From an uncultured bacterium (GTDB taxonomy: Bacteria > Bacillota > Clostridia > Lachnospirales > Lachnospiraceae): a stretch of DNA of 32,659 bases. Position numbers and translations under genes: made by a program. The number at the start of each line of letters is the position of its first letter. The first letter of the stretch is position 1. The DNA is taken from NCBI GenBank assembly GCA_905215405.1, contig CAJMQE010000043.1, positions 1 through 32,659 of the forward strand, written 5' to 3'. Positions 23,115-30,627 of the stretch are shown piece by piece. Under the pieces are notes generated by a model, which saw nothing but the letters and a program-made list of their open reading frames with translations, was not told the DNA's origin and ran no database searches.

Positions 23115-23130
23115 GTTAGTTTTGACTAAC
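23115..23130 (+). promoter_or_regulatory. Iron-regulator palindrome before the DUF3793 ribosome binding site (site 4)
   Basis: GTTAG-TTTTGA-CTAAC (23115-23130), the fourth copy of the same 16-bp pattern, lies within the transcribed leader directly before AAGAAGGAG. A repressor bound here could act as a roadblock. Confidence 0.7.
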
Positions 23131-23144
23131 AAGAAGGAGCAGAT

Positions 23145-23735
23145 ATGAGTTCTGAAATGATTGAAATTGTCCGAATGATGGACAAGGAAGAATTGAATAC
23201 ACAGCTGGCACTACAATGTGCACCGCTTCTTGCAGGTCTTAAGATTTCAAACCTGTTGATCATTTGTAAAAAAAATACATCCGATGTATTTGCTTTATTT
23301 GCAAATACACAGATTTCCTGCACAATCGTCTGTGAAACAGCAGAAAAAGTTACCTTTTTGTTATATGACAGAAAGCTCTTACAGGCATATCTTGCAAAGA
23401 GAGAAGTAGCGAAATTATTTCTTGATGCAGGGTATCAGTCCATGGATCTGGACGAGATTTTTAGGGAATTCTATGTAAGATATACAGCATATATGCATAC
23501 AGGGATGGCTTTCCCTCATGAAATGGGGGCGCTTCTGGGATATCCAATCGATGATATCACAGGATTTATCAAAAATAATGGGAAAAAGTTCCTACATGTA
23601 GGATACTGGAAAGTATATGGAAATCTGGATGAGACACTGCAGCTGTTCGAGCAGTTCAACCAGGCGACAGAAAGAATTATGAAAGAAGTTTCCAGAGGGC
23701 GAAGCGTACAAAGTATTCTGGCGGCACAGCGATAA
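23145..23735 (+). CDS. DUF3793 family protein
   Basis: A 196-aa cytoplasmic protein of the DUF3793 family, recognised by CAPLLAGLKISNLL near the start, a central LLYDRKLLQAYL, the FPHEMGALLGYPIDDITGFIKNNGKKFLHVGYWKVYG segment, and a C-terminal helix. The family's biochemical function is not known. It is the first gene of an operon with flavodoxin and a DUF2325 protein, under a promoter carrying two copies of the palindrome also found at the feo genes. This context points to a role in the low-iron response, for example in heme, iron or Fe-S economy (inference). ATG 23145 has AAGGAG 7 bases upstream. Confidence 0.9.
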   Translation: MSSEMIEIVRMMDKEELNTQLALQCAPLLAGLKISNLLIICKKNTSDVFALFANTQISCTIVCETAEKVTFLLYDRKLLQAYLAKREVAKLFLDAGYQSMDLDEIFREFYVRYTAYMHTGMAFPHEMGALLGYPIDDITGFIKNNGKKFLHVGYWKVYGNLDETLQLFEQFNQATERIMKEVSRGRSVQSILAAQR

Positions 23736-23844
23736 TAGGGAATATTATATCACTGACCAAAACGTCTGTCGCAGGTACAAAAGAGAAAATGTGGGAACGG
23801 AAACAACGAATAGACAGCATTGAACGAGAAGAGGAGAAAACAAC

Positions 23845-24276
23845 ATGGATAAAATCATAGTAGCATATTGGTCACAGACAGGCAATACACAGACAATGGC
23901 AGAAACGATTGGAGAAGGAATCCGAGCAGCAGGAAAAGAGGCAGAAGTGTTAGAAATTTCAGAAGTATCCATGGATGCCCTGAAAGAGGCAAAAGCATTT
24001 GCACTTGGCTGCCCTGCAATGGGTTCAGAAGTACTTGAAGAGACAGAAATGGAACCATTTGTGGCTGAGGTGGAACAATTTGCAGAAGGCAAGACACTTG
24101 GGTTATTTGGTTCCTTTGGCTGGGGTGATGGAGAATGGATGCGTGACTGGGCTGACAGAATGAGAGAGGCTGGTGCACAGGTAGCAGATCAGGATTGTGT
24201 GATTACATTGGAAGCACCAGATGAAGATGCACTTGCAAAATGTAGAGCGCTCGGACAAAAACTGGCTGCAATATAA
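23845..24276 (+). CDS. Flavodoxin
   Basis: A small FMN-binding electron carrier that substitutes for ferredoxin when iron is limiting. It is 143 aa, a short-chain flavodoxin. Visible: the FMN phosphate loop S-Q-T-G-N-T (10-15), the LGCPAMGSE segment around residue 54-62 that packs on the isoalloxazine ring, and GLFGSFGWGDGEWMRDW (about 87-105) for the second FMN loop. GAGGAG precedes the ATG. It lies 109 bases after DUF3793 and 12 bases before the DUF2325 gene, with no terminator between, so it is probably co-transcribed from the palindrome-controlled promoter. Confidence 0.95.
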   Translation: MDKIIVAYWSQTGNTQTMAETIGEGIRAAGKEAEVLEISEVSMDALKEAKAFALGCPAMGSEVLEETEMEPFVAEVEQFAEGKTLGLFGSFGWGDGEWMRDWADRMREAGAQVADQDCVITLEAPDEDALAKCRALGQKLAAI

Positions 24277-24288
24277 AGGGGTGATCTT

Positions 24289-24573
24289 GTGAGTATAGTA
24301 ATCATTGGCGGTCACGATCGTATGGCTGCAAAATACAAGGAAATATGCAAAGGATATCATTGCAAGGCGAAGGTCTTTACGCAGATGCCGGGACATCTCG
24401 ATAAAAAAATAGGCACGCCAGATCTGATTGTACTGTTCACGAATACAGTCTCACATAAAATGGTAAAATGTGCGGTTACGGAGGCACTGAAAAACGATAC
24501 ACAGGTCGTCAGAAGTCATACGAGCAGTGGAAATGCACTTTCTGAAATTTTGGAAAAATATGCAATTGCATAA
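24289..24573 (+). CDS. DUF2325 family protein
   Basis: A 94-aa protein beginning MSIVIIGGHDRMAAKYKEICKGY and containing PDLIVLFTNTVSHKMVKCA and the RSHTSSGNALSEIL end, all typical of DUF2325. The family has a Rossmann-like single domain with conserved His and Ser residues; no function is established. A GTG start is supported by AAGGGGTGAT 8 bases upstream. It is the last gene of the predicted low-iron operon. Overlapping AT-rich palindromes around 24573-24597 (ATGAAAT/ATTTCAT) just after the stop may be a weak terminator. Confidence 0.88.
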   Translation: MSIVIIGGHDRMAAKYKEICKGYHCKAKVFTQMPGHLDKKIGTPDLIVLFTNTVSHKMVKCAVTEALKNDTQVVRSHTSSGNALSEILEKYAIA

Positions 24574-24648
24574 TGAAATATTTACATTTCATATTTCTAC
24601 TATTTTGTGAAACACTAAACAGTGGAATAACAAAATGGGAGGTTGCAT

Positions 24649-24834
24649 ATGAACGATTTATCAGAAAAAGAATTATCCTGTCTGAATGACCTTTTATCAG
24701 AAGAAGATCTGCTGATAAAAAAATTTAAAATGTTGGCATCGCAGACAGAAGACCCGGAGATCAAGTCCCAGTTCATGGATATCTCGAATAAGCATCAGGG
24801 CCATTTTAACGAGTTATACTCGCAGCTTGGATAA
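24649..24834 (+). CDS. Small CotF-like / ferritin-like helical protein (61 aa)
   Basis: A 61-residue, two-helix acidic protein: helix one EKELSCLNDLLSEEDLLIKKFKMLASQT, helix two EIKSQFMDISNKHQGHFNELYSQL. The pattern matches the N-terminal half of the spore coat CotF and related ferritin-like families; the gene after it holds a full CotF-like domain, so the two probably belong together. ATG 24649 has GGGAGG 5 bases upstream; the frame extends two codons further to a TTG inside that site. I cannot confirm spore location from sequence alone. Confidence 0.75.
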   Translation: MNDLSEKELSCLNDLLSEEDLLIKKFKMLASQTEDPEIKSQFMDISNKHQGHFNELYSQLG

Positions 24835-24894
24835 AAGTGTAGAGAACTTCAATCACAGCAGGTAAAACATGATTAAAACTGGAAGGAGATTATT

Positions 24895-25173
24895 ATGGGT
24901 CAGGAATGTCAGGATTTTACGGATAAGGAGATACTTGGAGATGCACTTGGAGCAGAGAAATCAGCGACAGGACATTATAATGAATTTTCCAATGAATGTG
25001 TGCATGATAGCGTACGCGAAACGATGCTCCATTGTTTGAGTGAAGAGCACAAAATACAGGAAAATGTATTTAATATGATGCATGAAAGAGGATTTTATCC
25101 AACTCCGGCAGCAGAAACAAAAAAGGTTGACGAAGCCAAACAGAAATATTCGCAATGCGTGAAAATAATGTAA
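24895..25173 (+). CDS. CotF-family spore coat protein
   Basis: A 92-aa helical protein with the CotF domain: TDKEILGDALGAEKSATGHYNEFSNECVHDSVRETMLHCLSEEHKIQENVFNMMHERGFYPTPAA. The conserved elements are the EK-near-start, the N-E-C in helix two, EEH-x-IQ, and the G-[FW]-Y-P-x3-A end. CotF-type proteins are found in the spore coat of Bacillus and Clostridia, usually as small paralogous families. AAGGAGA is present before the ATG. It ends 37 bases before a strong terminator and 60 bases after its 61-aa neighbour, consistent with a two-gene unit. I found no convincing sporulation promoter. Confidence 0.88.
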   Translation: MGQECQDFTDKEILGDALGAEKSATGHYNEFSNECVHDSVRETMLHCLSEEHKIQENVFNMMHERGFYPTPAAETKKVDEAKQKYSQCVKIM

Positions 25174-25209
25174 AAATTTGACAAAATAGAACGAAACAGG
25201 TAAGATATA

Positions 25210-25257
25210 AGAATAGTTTGCATGCTAAATGTTTATATGCAAACTATTCTTTTTTTG
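25210..25257 (+). terminator. Strong intrinsic terminator after cotF-like gene
   Basis: GAATAGTTTGCAT (25211-25223) pairs perfectly with ATGCAAACTATTC (25237-25249), then eight T. Confidence 0.94.
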
Positions 25258-25354
25258 CGGTTACTTATAATACATATCTGATCAAAGGTATCAGATGTAC
25301 AGGAAAAGACAGAGCATTTATGGAATGGTTCTGTACAACAGGATTGGAGAAATG

Positions 25355-25786
25355 ATGGATCAGAGTTTTCATTATAAGATGATGGTAACGAATGCAGTGT
25401 TTCAAAAAAAAGCACTTCAAAAGTTCTCGGAGCTCTCACTGACCTCTGGACAACCAAAGATCTTAGATTATCTGGATAAGCACGATGGCTGTATGCAAAA
25501 GCGGATTGCAAAAGGCTGTCAGATTGATCCTGCGACTACGACTGGAATCCTCGGGCGGATGGAGGAGAAAGGACTTATTGAGCGCAGGATGCTGAATGGT
25601 AATCATCGATCCAGCTATGTTTTCCTGACGGAGAAGGGAAAAGAACTGGCAACACGGGTAAATAGTATATTTAAAGAAATGGAAGAGGAAGTATTGGGCG
25701 GAATCACAGAGGATGAACGGGTGCTTTTTATGCAGACCCTTGAAAAAATCTGTGGGAATATGACTAATATGGAGGATCTTCAATGA
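25355..25786 (+). CDS. MarR-family transcriptional regulator
   Basis: A winged-helix repressor of the MarR family, 143 aa from ATG 25355, the usual size. Core: LTSGQPKILDYLDKHDGCMQKRIAKGCQIDPATTTGILGRMEEKGLIERRMLNGNHRSSYVFLTEKGKEL, with the wing G-N-H-R-S. The frame is open to ATG 25295 (20 more residues); I prefer 25355, since GGAGA lies about 5 bases before it and family members lack the extra N-terminus, but the longer form also has an AAAGG. Its stop overlaps the ATG of a YczE-like membrane protein (ATGA), so it likely regulates its own operon. Confidence 0.9.
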   Translation: MDQSFHYKMMVTNAVFQKKALQKFSELSLTSGQPKILDYLDKHDGCMQKRIAKGCQIDPATTTGILGRMEEKGLIERRMLNGNHRSSYVFLTEKGKELATRVNSIFKEMEEEVLGGITEDERVLFMQTLEKICGNMTNMEDLQ

Positions 25787-26457
25787 GTAAGAAAGAAACG
25801 ATTAAGAGATATCTGTTTTTTCTGGTAGGACTTTTCATCAACTCTCTTGGGGTAAGTTTTATCACCAAAGCAGGACTTGGAACATCACCAATTTCCAGCA
25901 TACCGTACACATTTAGTATTGGCTTTCAGCCTACACTCGGTCAGTTCACATTTGTATTTAATATTCTGCTGATCGTGTTACAGCTGGTACTTGCAGGGAA
26001 GAAGTTTCCAAAACAATACTGGCTTCAGATACCGGTAGTGTTACTGTTCTCTTATTTTATTGATCTGACGATGGGACTATTATTCTTTATTCATTCCGAT
26101 GTTTATGGTATGAAGTTTGTATTTTTGATCATCGGATGTGCAATTCTTGGTTTCGGTGTCTTTATGGAGTTCGTTGCAAATGTAGTTATGCTTCCAGGAG
26201 AAGCTTTTGTCAATATTGTAGCTTCAAAGTTTCACTTTGACTTTGGAAAGACCAAGGTGGTATTTGATACGACAATGACTGTGATGGCTGGTCTGATGGG
26301 TGTTGTGATCTATCAGAGGCTGGCAGGTGTTCGGGAAGGAACCATTATTGCAGCAGTTCTGGTCGGCATGATTGCAAGAGTGTTTAAGAAAAAAATTGGC
26401 TTTATAGAAAAATATCTTCGTACAGATAATACGGAAGGCGAGCAGGAAATAGCCTAA
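25783..26457 (+). CDS. YczE/YyaS-YitT-type integral membrane protein
   Basis: A membrane protein of 224 aa with about five to six hydrophobic segments and the signature near the N-terminus: FLVGLFINSLGVSFITKAGLGTSPISSIPYTFS. These proteins are common in Firmicutes and are thought to be transporters, but no substrate is known. GGAGG lies upstream inside the marR gene. Translational coupling to the MarR regulator (4-base overlap) suggests a drug- or metabolite-responsive exporter or importer (inference). It is followed by a clear terminator. Confidence 0.88.
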   Translation: MSKKETIKRYLFFLVGLFINSLGVSFITKAGLGTSPISSIPYTFSIGFQPTLGQFTFVFNILLIVLQLVLAGKKFPKQYWLQIPVVLLFSYFIDLTMGLLFFIHSDVYGMKFVFLIIGCAILGFGVFMEFVANVVMLPGEAFVNIVASKFHFDFGKTKVVFDTTMTVMAGLMGVVIYQRLAGVREGTIIAAVLVGMIARVFKKKIGFIEKYLRTDNTEGEQEIA

Positions 26458-26469
26458 TTAAAATGAATC

Positions 26470-26527
26470 TGTATTCTGTGATCAGTACATGGTAAAATGT
26501 GACTGATACAGAATATGGATTTTTTTA
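26470..26527 (+). terminator. Intrinsic terminator after the MarR/YczE operon
   Basis: TATTCTGT (26472-26479)/ACAGAATA (26508-26515) and ATCAGT/ACTGAT inside it form a long stem with one bulge, followed by GGATTTTTTT. Confidence 0.9.
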
Positions 26528-26572
26528 TTATATAGAATAAATTTATTTGTAAATGATTACACATCCGAAATA

Positions 26573-26608
26573 TTTTTAAGGATTTTTTAATAATTGGTAT
26601 TTTATAAT
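26573..26608 (+). promoter_or_regulatory. Candidate response-regulator boxes and -10 for the ABC/two-component operon
   Basis: TTTTTAA occurs at 26573-26579 and again at 26584-26590, exactly 11 bp apart, 12 bp before a TATAAT (26603-26608). Tandem 6-7-base repeats one helix turn apart in place of a -35 are typical of OmpR/PhoB-family activation, fitting the response regulator encoded at the end of this operon. Confidence 0.45.
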
Positions 26609-26683
26609 GCATGCATGAGGATGAGAAAAAAGATCTTATCCATTAGAAGTAAAATGTGCATGCGGCACGGATTGGAGAGCAAT

Positions 26684-29053
26684 ATGTTTTTTCGAATACT
26701 GAAAAAGGATTTAAAGCGAAAAAGGACCATGAACCTGATTCTTTTTCTGTTTATTATTATGGCAACGGCATTTCTGACCAGCAGTCTGACGAACCTGACA
26801 GTGACATCGACGGCGGTGGATCATTTCCTGAAAATATCCCATGCAGGAGATATGACACTGTTCGTGTATGCAACAGGTGGTGAGGATGCAAATGTTGACC
26901 AGCTGACACAGTGGCTGGATACAAATGAGGATGTAAAGTCTTATACATCGGAGAGCGGAATTGTGATGACAAAAAATAATCTGCAGCATGATGGTGGGGA
27001 GTACAAAATTGAACAATCCATATTTGTACAACAGGTTCCCAAAGAAGCTTCCATGGTCTTTGATGAGCAAGGAGAGGCAGTCACATTGAACGATGGGGAG
27101 ATTGCGGTTCCGGTATATGAAGCAAAGATCAATCAGATCGAGGTAGGAGATACGATCAGTATCACGCTGGGCGGACAGACAAAAGAGTTCAAAGTCGCTA
27201 CAATTATGAAAGACTCAGTATTTGGTTCGGCCTTGATGGGATTTAAGCGGTTTGTGGTAAATGAAAATGATTATCAGCAACTGGAACAGAATTATACAGG
27301 CAGACAGGACTATTGTTACAATATATTTACTGACAATCTCGAGCAACTGGAAAAATCATATAAACAACAGAAATTAGAGGTCGGGGTACAATTTACAATT
27401 GATACCGTGAAAACTGCATATTCAATGGATATGTTAATAGCTGCGATTTTGATGATCGTCAGCATCTGCTTGATACTGATCTCATTTCTGATCCTGCGTT
27501 TTACGATTGTTTATACACTGCAGGATGATTATAAAGAGATTGGAATCATGAAGGCAATCGGATTGAAAAATATGGGAATCCGAGGCATTTATCTGATCAA
27601 ATATTTTGGAATGTCCGTCGTTGGTGCTGTGATGGGCTGTTTCCTTGGAATACCATTTTCACAGCTGATGCTAAAAGCGGTCAGTACGGATATTATCATG
27701 CAGAAGGCAGGTGCCAGCTGGCAGATCTGCCTGGTGGGCTCAGTTCTTGTTGTCATTATGATCATGGGATTTTGCTTCCTGTGCACAGGAAAATTAAAAA
27801 AAATCAGCGCGATCGATGCCATTCGAAATGGTTCTAATGGCGAACGCTTTGCCAGAAAGAATCTTATCTATCTGCACAAAAGCCGGCTGTCAGTTGTCTG
27901 GTATATGGCAATCAATGATATACTCAGCAATCTAAAACGATATGTGGTCTTGATCCTGACATTTATTATCGGAACACTGATTATTATTCTTCCAGTAAAT
28001 GCAATCAATACGCTGGAGGATGATTCGCTGGTCGGTCAGTTCGGGCAGATTCAGTCTGATTTCTATATTGATACGCAGGACATGGATAAATATGTGGCAC
28101 AGGGTGATATCTATAATTTCAGGGATGATCTGCATGCGATTGAGCAGTATTACTGCGACAATGGCGTAGAAGTAAATGTTTATGGAGAAAATGGATTTAC
28201 ATTTCAGGTGTATACGGAGCGGGAAGAAGATGCGGAAGTCGTATTTGGAACGCAGGGCATTGATTCAGATGCTGTCCGGTATCAGTTCATGGAAGGGGAA
28301 GTGCCAGTATTGGAAAATGAAGTCGCACTGACCGAACGTACTGCAGAAAAGATCCATGCATCAGTTGGAGATACCGTATGGCTGACTTATATGGGAACGA
28401 AATATGAGATGATCGTGACAGGTCTGTATGAGACGATGACCAATATGGGAAATGGTCTGCGTGTAGCGAACTGTTTTCCAACGGATATGAGCAAGTCAGC
28501 AGGTATGAGCGCCATCCAAGGAGATTTTATTGACAGAACCGATATCCCGGGACAGATCGAAAAACTGAAAGAACTCACACCGGATTATAAGATCATGAAT
28601 AGTGGAGAAATGTTAACAAAATATCTTGGCTCAGTGCTGGATAATCTGAATGATCTGAAAAATTTGCTTGTTGGTATTGTGCTGTCCATTAATGCGTTGA
28701 TTACAATTTTGATGTGTAAGACATTTCTGGTAAAGGAAAAAGGGGAGATTGCAATGCTTCGGAGCATTGGCTTCAGATATGCAGCAATCAGAAGATGGCA
28801 GGTCGTAAGATTTTCAATTATACTTGTTATTTCCATTACAGCTGGCGTTTGTCTGAGTCATGTATTAAATGCCTGTACGGTGGGGCCGGTATTTTCCATG
28901 ATGGGAGCAACACAACTCAAGATGACGATTATTCCGCTTCAGGTCTACTGTTTCTATCCATTGCTGATCATGACAGTGACAATTATTGTCTGTATACTGA
29001 CGGTCAGAGTGGCCTGTCATGCAGAAATCAGTGATATGAATAATATGGAATAA
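26684..29053 (+). CDS. ABC transporter permease with two FtsX domains (MacB/Vex-type)
   Basis: A large membrane subunit of 789 aa. Layout: one helix near the N-terminus (NLILFLFIIMATAFLTSS), an external domain of about 210 residues, a three-helix FtsX domain (MLIAAILMIVSICLILISFLILRF onward, with the coupling segment KEIGIMKAIGLK), a further helix (VVLILTFIIGTLIIILPVNA), a second external domain, and a final FtsX domain with KGEIAMLRSIGFR. This fits exporters that act on peptides, antibiotics or the envelope rather than importers. ATG 26684 is chosen because GGAGAG lies 5 bases before it; the frame extends 30 codons upstream to a TTG. It is followed by its ATPase, a response regulator and a sensor kinase. 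Confidence 0.9.
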   Translation: MFFRILKKDLKRKRTMNLILFLFIIMATAFLTSSLTNLTVTSTAVDHFLKISHAGDMTLFVYATGGEDANVDQLTQWLDTNEDVKSYTSESGIVMTKNNLQHDGGEYKIEQSIFVQQVPKEASMVFDEQGEAVTLNDGEIAVPVYEAKINQIEVGDTISITLGGQTKEFKVATIMKDSVFGSALMGFKRFVVNENDYQQLEQNYTGRQDYCYNIFTDNLEQLEKSYKQQKLEVGVQFTIDTVKTAYSMDMLIAAILMIVSICLILISFLILRFTIVYTLQDDYKEIGIMKAIGLKNMGIRGIYLIKYFGMSVVGAVMGCFLGIPFSQLMLKAVSTDIIMQKAGASWQICLVGSVLVVIMIMGFCFLCTGKLKKISAIDAIRNGSNGERFARKNLIYLHKSRLSVVWYMAINDILSNLKRYVVLILTFIIGTLIIILPVNAINTLEDDSLVGQFGQIQSDFYIDTQDMDKYVAQGDIYNFRDDLHAIEQYYCDNGVEVNVYGENGFTFQVYTEREEDAEVVFGTQGIDSDAVRYQFMEGEVPVLENEVALTERTAEKIHASVGDTVWLTYMGTKYEMIVTGLYETMTNMGNGLRVANCFPTDMSKSAGMSAIQGDFIDRTDIPGQIEKLKELTPDYKIMNSGEMLTKYLGSVLDNLNDLKNLLVGIVLSINALITILMCKTFLVKEKGEIAMLRSIGFRYAAIRRWQVVRFSIILVISITAGVCLSHVLNACTVGPVFSMMGATQLKMTIIPLQVYCFYPLLIMTVTIIVCILTVRVACHAEISDMNNME

Positions 29054-29065
29054 CAGGTTGCGCTG

Positions 29066-29084
29066 TGCGACATTAGGTGTCGCA
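29066..29084 (+). other. Intercistronic hairpin between permease and ATPase genes
   Basis: TGCGACA (29066-29072) pairs with TGTCGCA (29078-29084) over a 5-base loop. No T tract follows. It may act in mRNA processing or stability to set the permease to ATPase ratio. Confidence 0.45.
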
Positions 29085-29156
29085 TGTCAGTAAATGAAAA
29101 GTAGAATTTTAAGATTGATCGTATAGAGCAGTGAATGGAAAAATGGAGGTAGAAAG

Positions 29157-29930
29157 ATGAGTGGATCATTAAAAGTTAAGGACTTATGTAAGACATATAT
29201 AATCAATAAAAGACAGAATAATGTCTTAAAGAATGTGGAATTTGAAATCAGGGAAGGGGAAATGGTAGCGGTCATGGGACCTAGTGGATCAGGCAAAAGT
29301 ACACTGCTTTATACAGTGAGTGGCATGGATCGCCCGACAGCTGGAACTGTTGATTTCTTTGGCAAGGATATCAGCAGTCTCTCCGCCAACGAAATGTCGG
29401 ATGTGCGTCTCGATGAAATGGGATTTATCTTTCAGCAGATGCATATGCTGAAGAATCTTTCGATTTATGATAATATTATCTTACCGGCTTATCAGTCCTC
29501 GCACAGTAAGACGCGTGACGATAAGAAAAAAATTGAGGAACGTGCAAAAGAGCTGATGAGAAAGCTAGAGATCATAGAAATTGCGGACAATGACATAAAC
29601 GAGGTCTCAGGAGGACAGTTACAGAGAGCGTGTATCTGTCGAAGCCTGATTAATCATCCACGTGTGATTTTTGCAGATGAGCCGACAGGTGCACTCAATC
29701 AGCAGACATCTGTGGAAGTCATGAAGGAAATGACCAAAATCAATCATGAGGGCACGACAATTATGCTTGTGACCCATGATAGCAAGGTGGCAGCAAGAAC
29801 GGACAGAGTTCTGTATATTGAAGACGGGAATATAAAAGGTGAATATAAGCTGGGAAAATTCGAGGATGAGACAACGTTTCGACAGAGAGAACGGAGTCTG
29901 AATGCCTGGCTGATGGAAATGGGTTGGTAG
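29157..29930 (+). CDS. ABC transporter ATP-binding protein (LolD/MacB-type)
   Basis: The ATPase partner of the FtsX-type permease, 257 aa. Motifs: Walker A GPSGSGKST (41-49), Q-loop in IFQQMHML, signature V-S-G-G-Q (150-154), Walker B VIFADEP (Asp174, Glu175 catalytic), D-loop GALNQQT, and the switch His in VTHDS. The C-terminal tail of about 35 residues after the core is slightly long. GGAGG lies upstream of the ATG. The response regulator gene starts one base after its stop, so the transporter and two-component system form one transcript. Confidence 0.96.
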   Translation: MSGSLKVKDLCKTYIINKRQNNVLKNVEFEIREGEMVAVMGPSGSGKSTLLYTVSGMDRPTAGTVDFFGKDISSLSANEMSDVRLDEMGFIFQQMHMLKNLSIYDNIILPAYQSSHSKTRDDKKKIEERAKELMRKLEIIEIADNDINEVSGGQLQRACICRSLINHPRVIFADEPTGALNQQTSVEVMKEMTKINHEGTTIMLVTHDSKVAARTDRVLYIEDGNIKGEYKLGKFEDETTFRQRERSLNAWLMEMGW

Positions 29931-29931
29931 A

Positions 29932-30627
29932 ATGGCAGATATTTTAATAGTAGAAGATAACAGAGAACTGGCGGGATTATTACGTGATTTTCTGAAGAAA
30001 GAGGGATATGATGTACTGATTGCAGGTACAGGGGAAGCGGCAATTCAGTTGTTGAATTCACAACCAGTCAGGCTTGTGGTTCTGGATATTATGCTTCCTG
30101 GCATGGATGGATTTGCAGTCTGCGCAAAGATCAGGGAAAAGCAGGATATACCGATTATCATAGTCAGTGCAAAATCGGCAAAAGATGATAAGTTAAATGG
30201 GTTGTTGCTTGGAGCAGATGACTATATCGAAAAACCATATGATATCGATATCCTTCGAGCTAAAATTCATGCAGTCTATCGCAGAAACTGCATGCAAGAG
30301 GAGAAAAAGGAAAATACAAAGCTGATATCAGGAAATCTTGTGATCGATACAGATGCAAGGATCGTTACCGTAGATGGGGAAAAAATCACATTGAATACCA
30401 AAGAATTCGACCTGCTTTTTTATTTGGTGGAAAACAAGGGAAAGGCTTTAAAAAAGGAGCTTATATTTGATAAGATCTGGGGCGTAGACAGTTTTAGTGA
30501 ACCGTCTACGCTTACGGTCCATATTAAGTGGCTCAGGCAGAAGATAGAGAAAGATCCAAAGCATCCAGAGAAGATTCTGACAGTATGGGGCGTCGGATAC
30601 CGATATGAGGAAGGGGCACAGGTATGA
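29932..30627 (+). CDS. OmpR-family response regulator
   Basis: A two-component output regulator of 231 aa. The receiver domain (2-115) has the acidic pair Glu8-Asp9, the phospho-acceptor Asp52 in LVVLDIMLPGMDG, the switch Ser in VSAKSA and the Lys in EKPYD. The winged-helix output domain (about 130-228) ends VHIKWLRQKIEKDPKHPEKILTVWGVGYRYE. It lies one base after the ATPase stop and overlaps the kinase start by four bases (ATGA). It probably activates the operon promoter near 26573-26608 (inference). Confidence 0.96.
   Translation: MADILIVEDNRELAGLLRDFLKKEGYDVLIAGTGEAAIQLLNSQPVRLVVLDIMLPGMDGFAVCAKIREKQDIPIIIVSAKSAKDDKLNGLLLGADDYIEKPYDIDILRAKIHAVYRRNCMQEEKKENTKLISGNLVIDTDARIVTVDGEKITLNTKEFDLLFYLVENKGKALKKELIFDKIWGVDSFSEPSTLTVHIKWLRQKIEKDPKHPEKILTVWGVGYRYEEGAQV

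Noticed and set aside
24573..24600. CATATTTCTAC as a sporulation-sigma -10 for the CotF-like genes
   Set aside because: It misses the consensus spacing and there is no matching -35; the stretch is better read as AT-rich palindrome.
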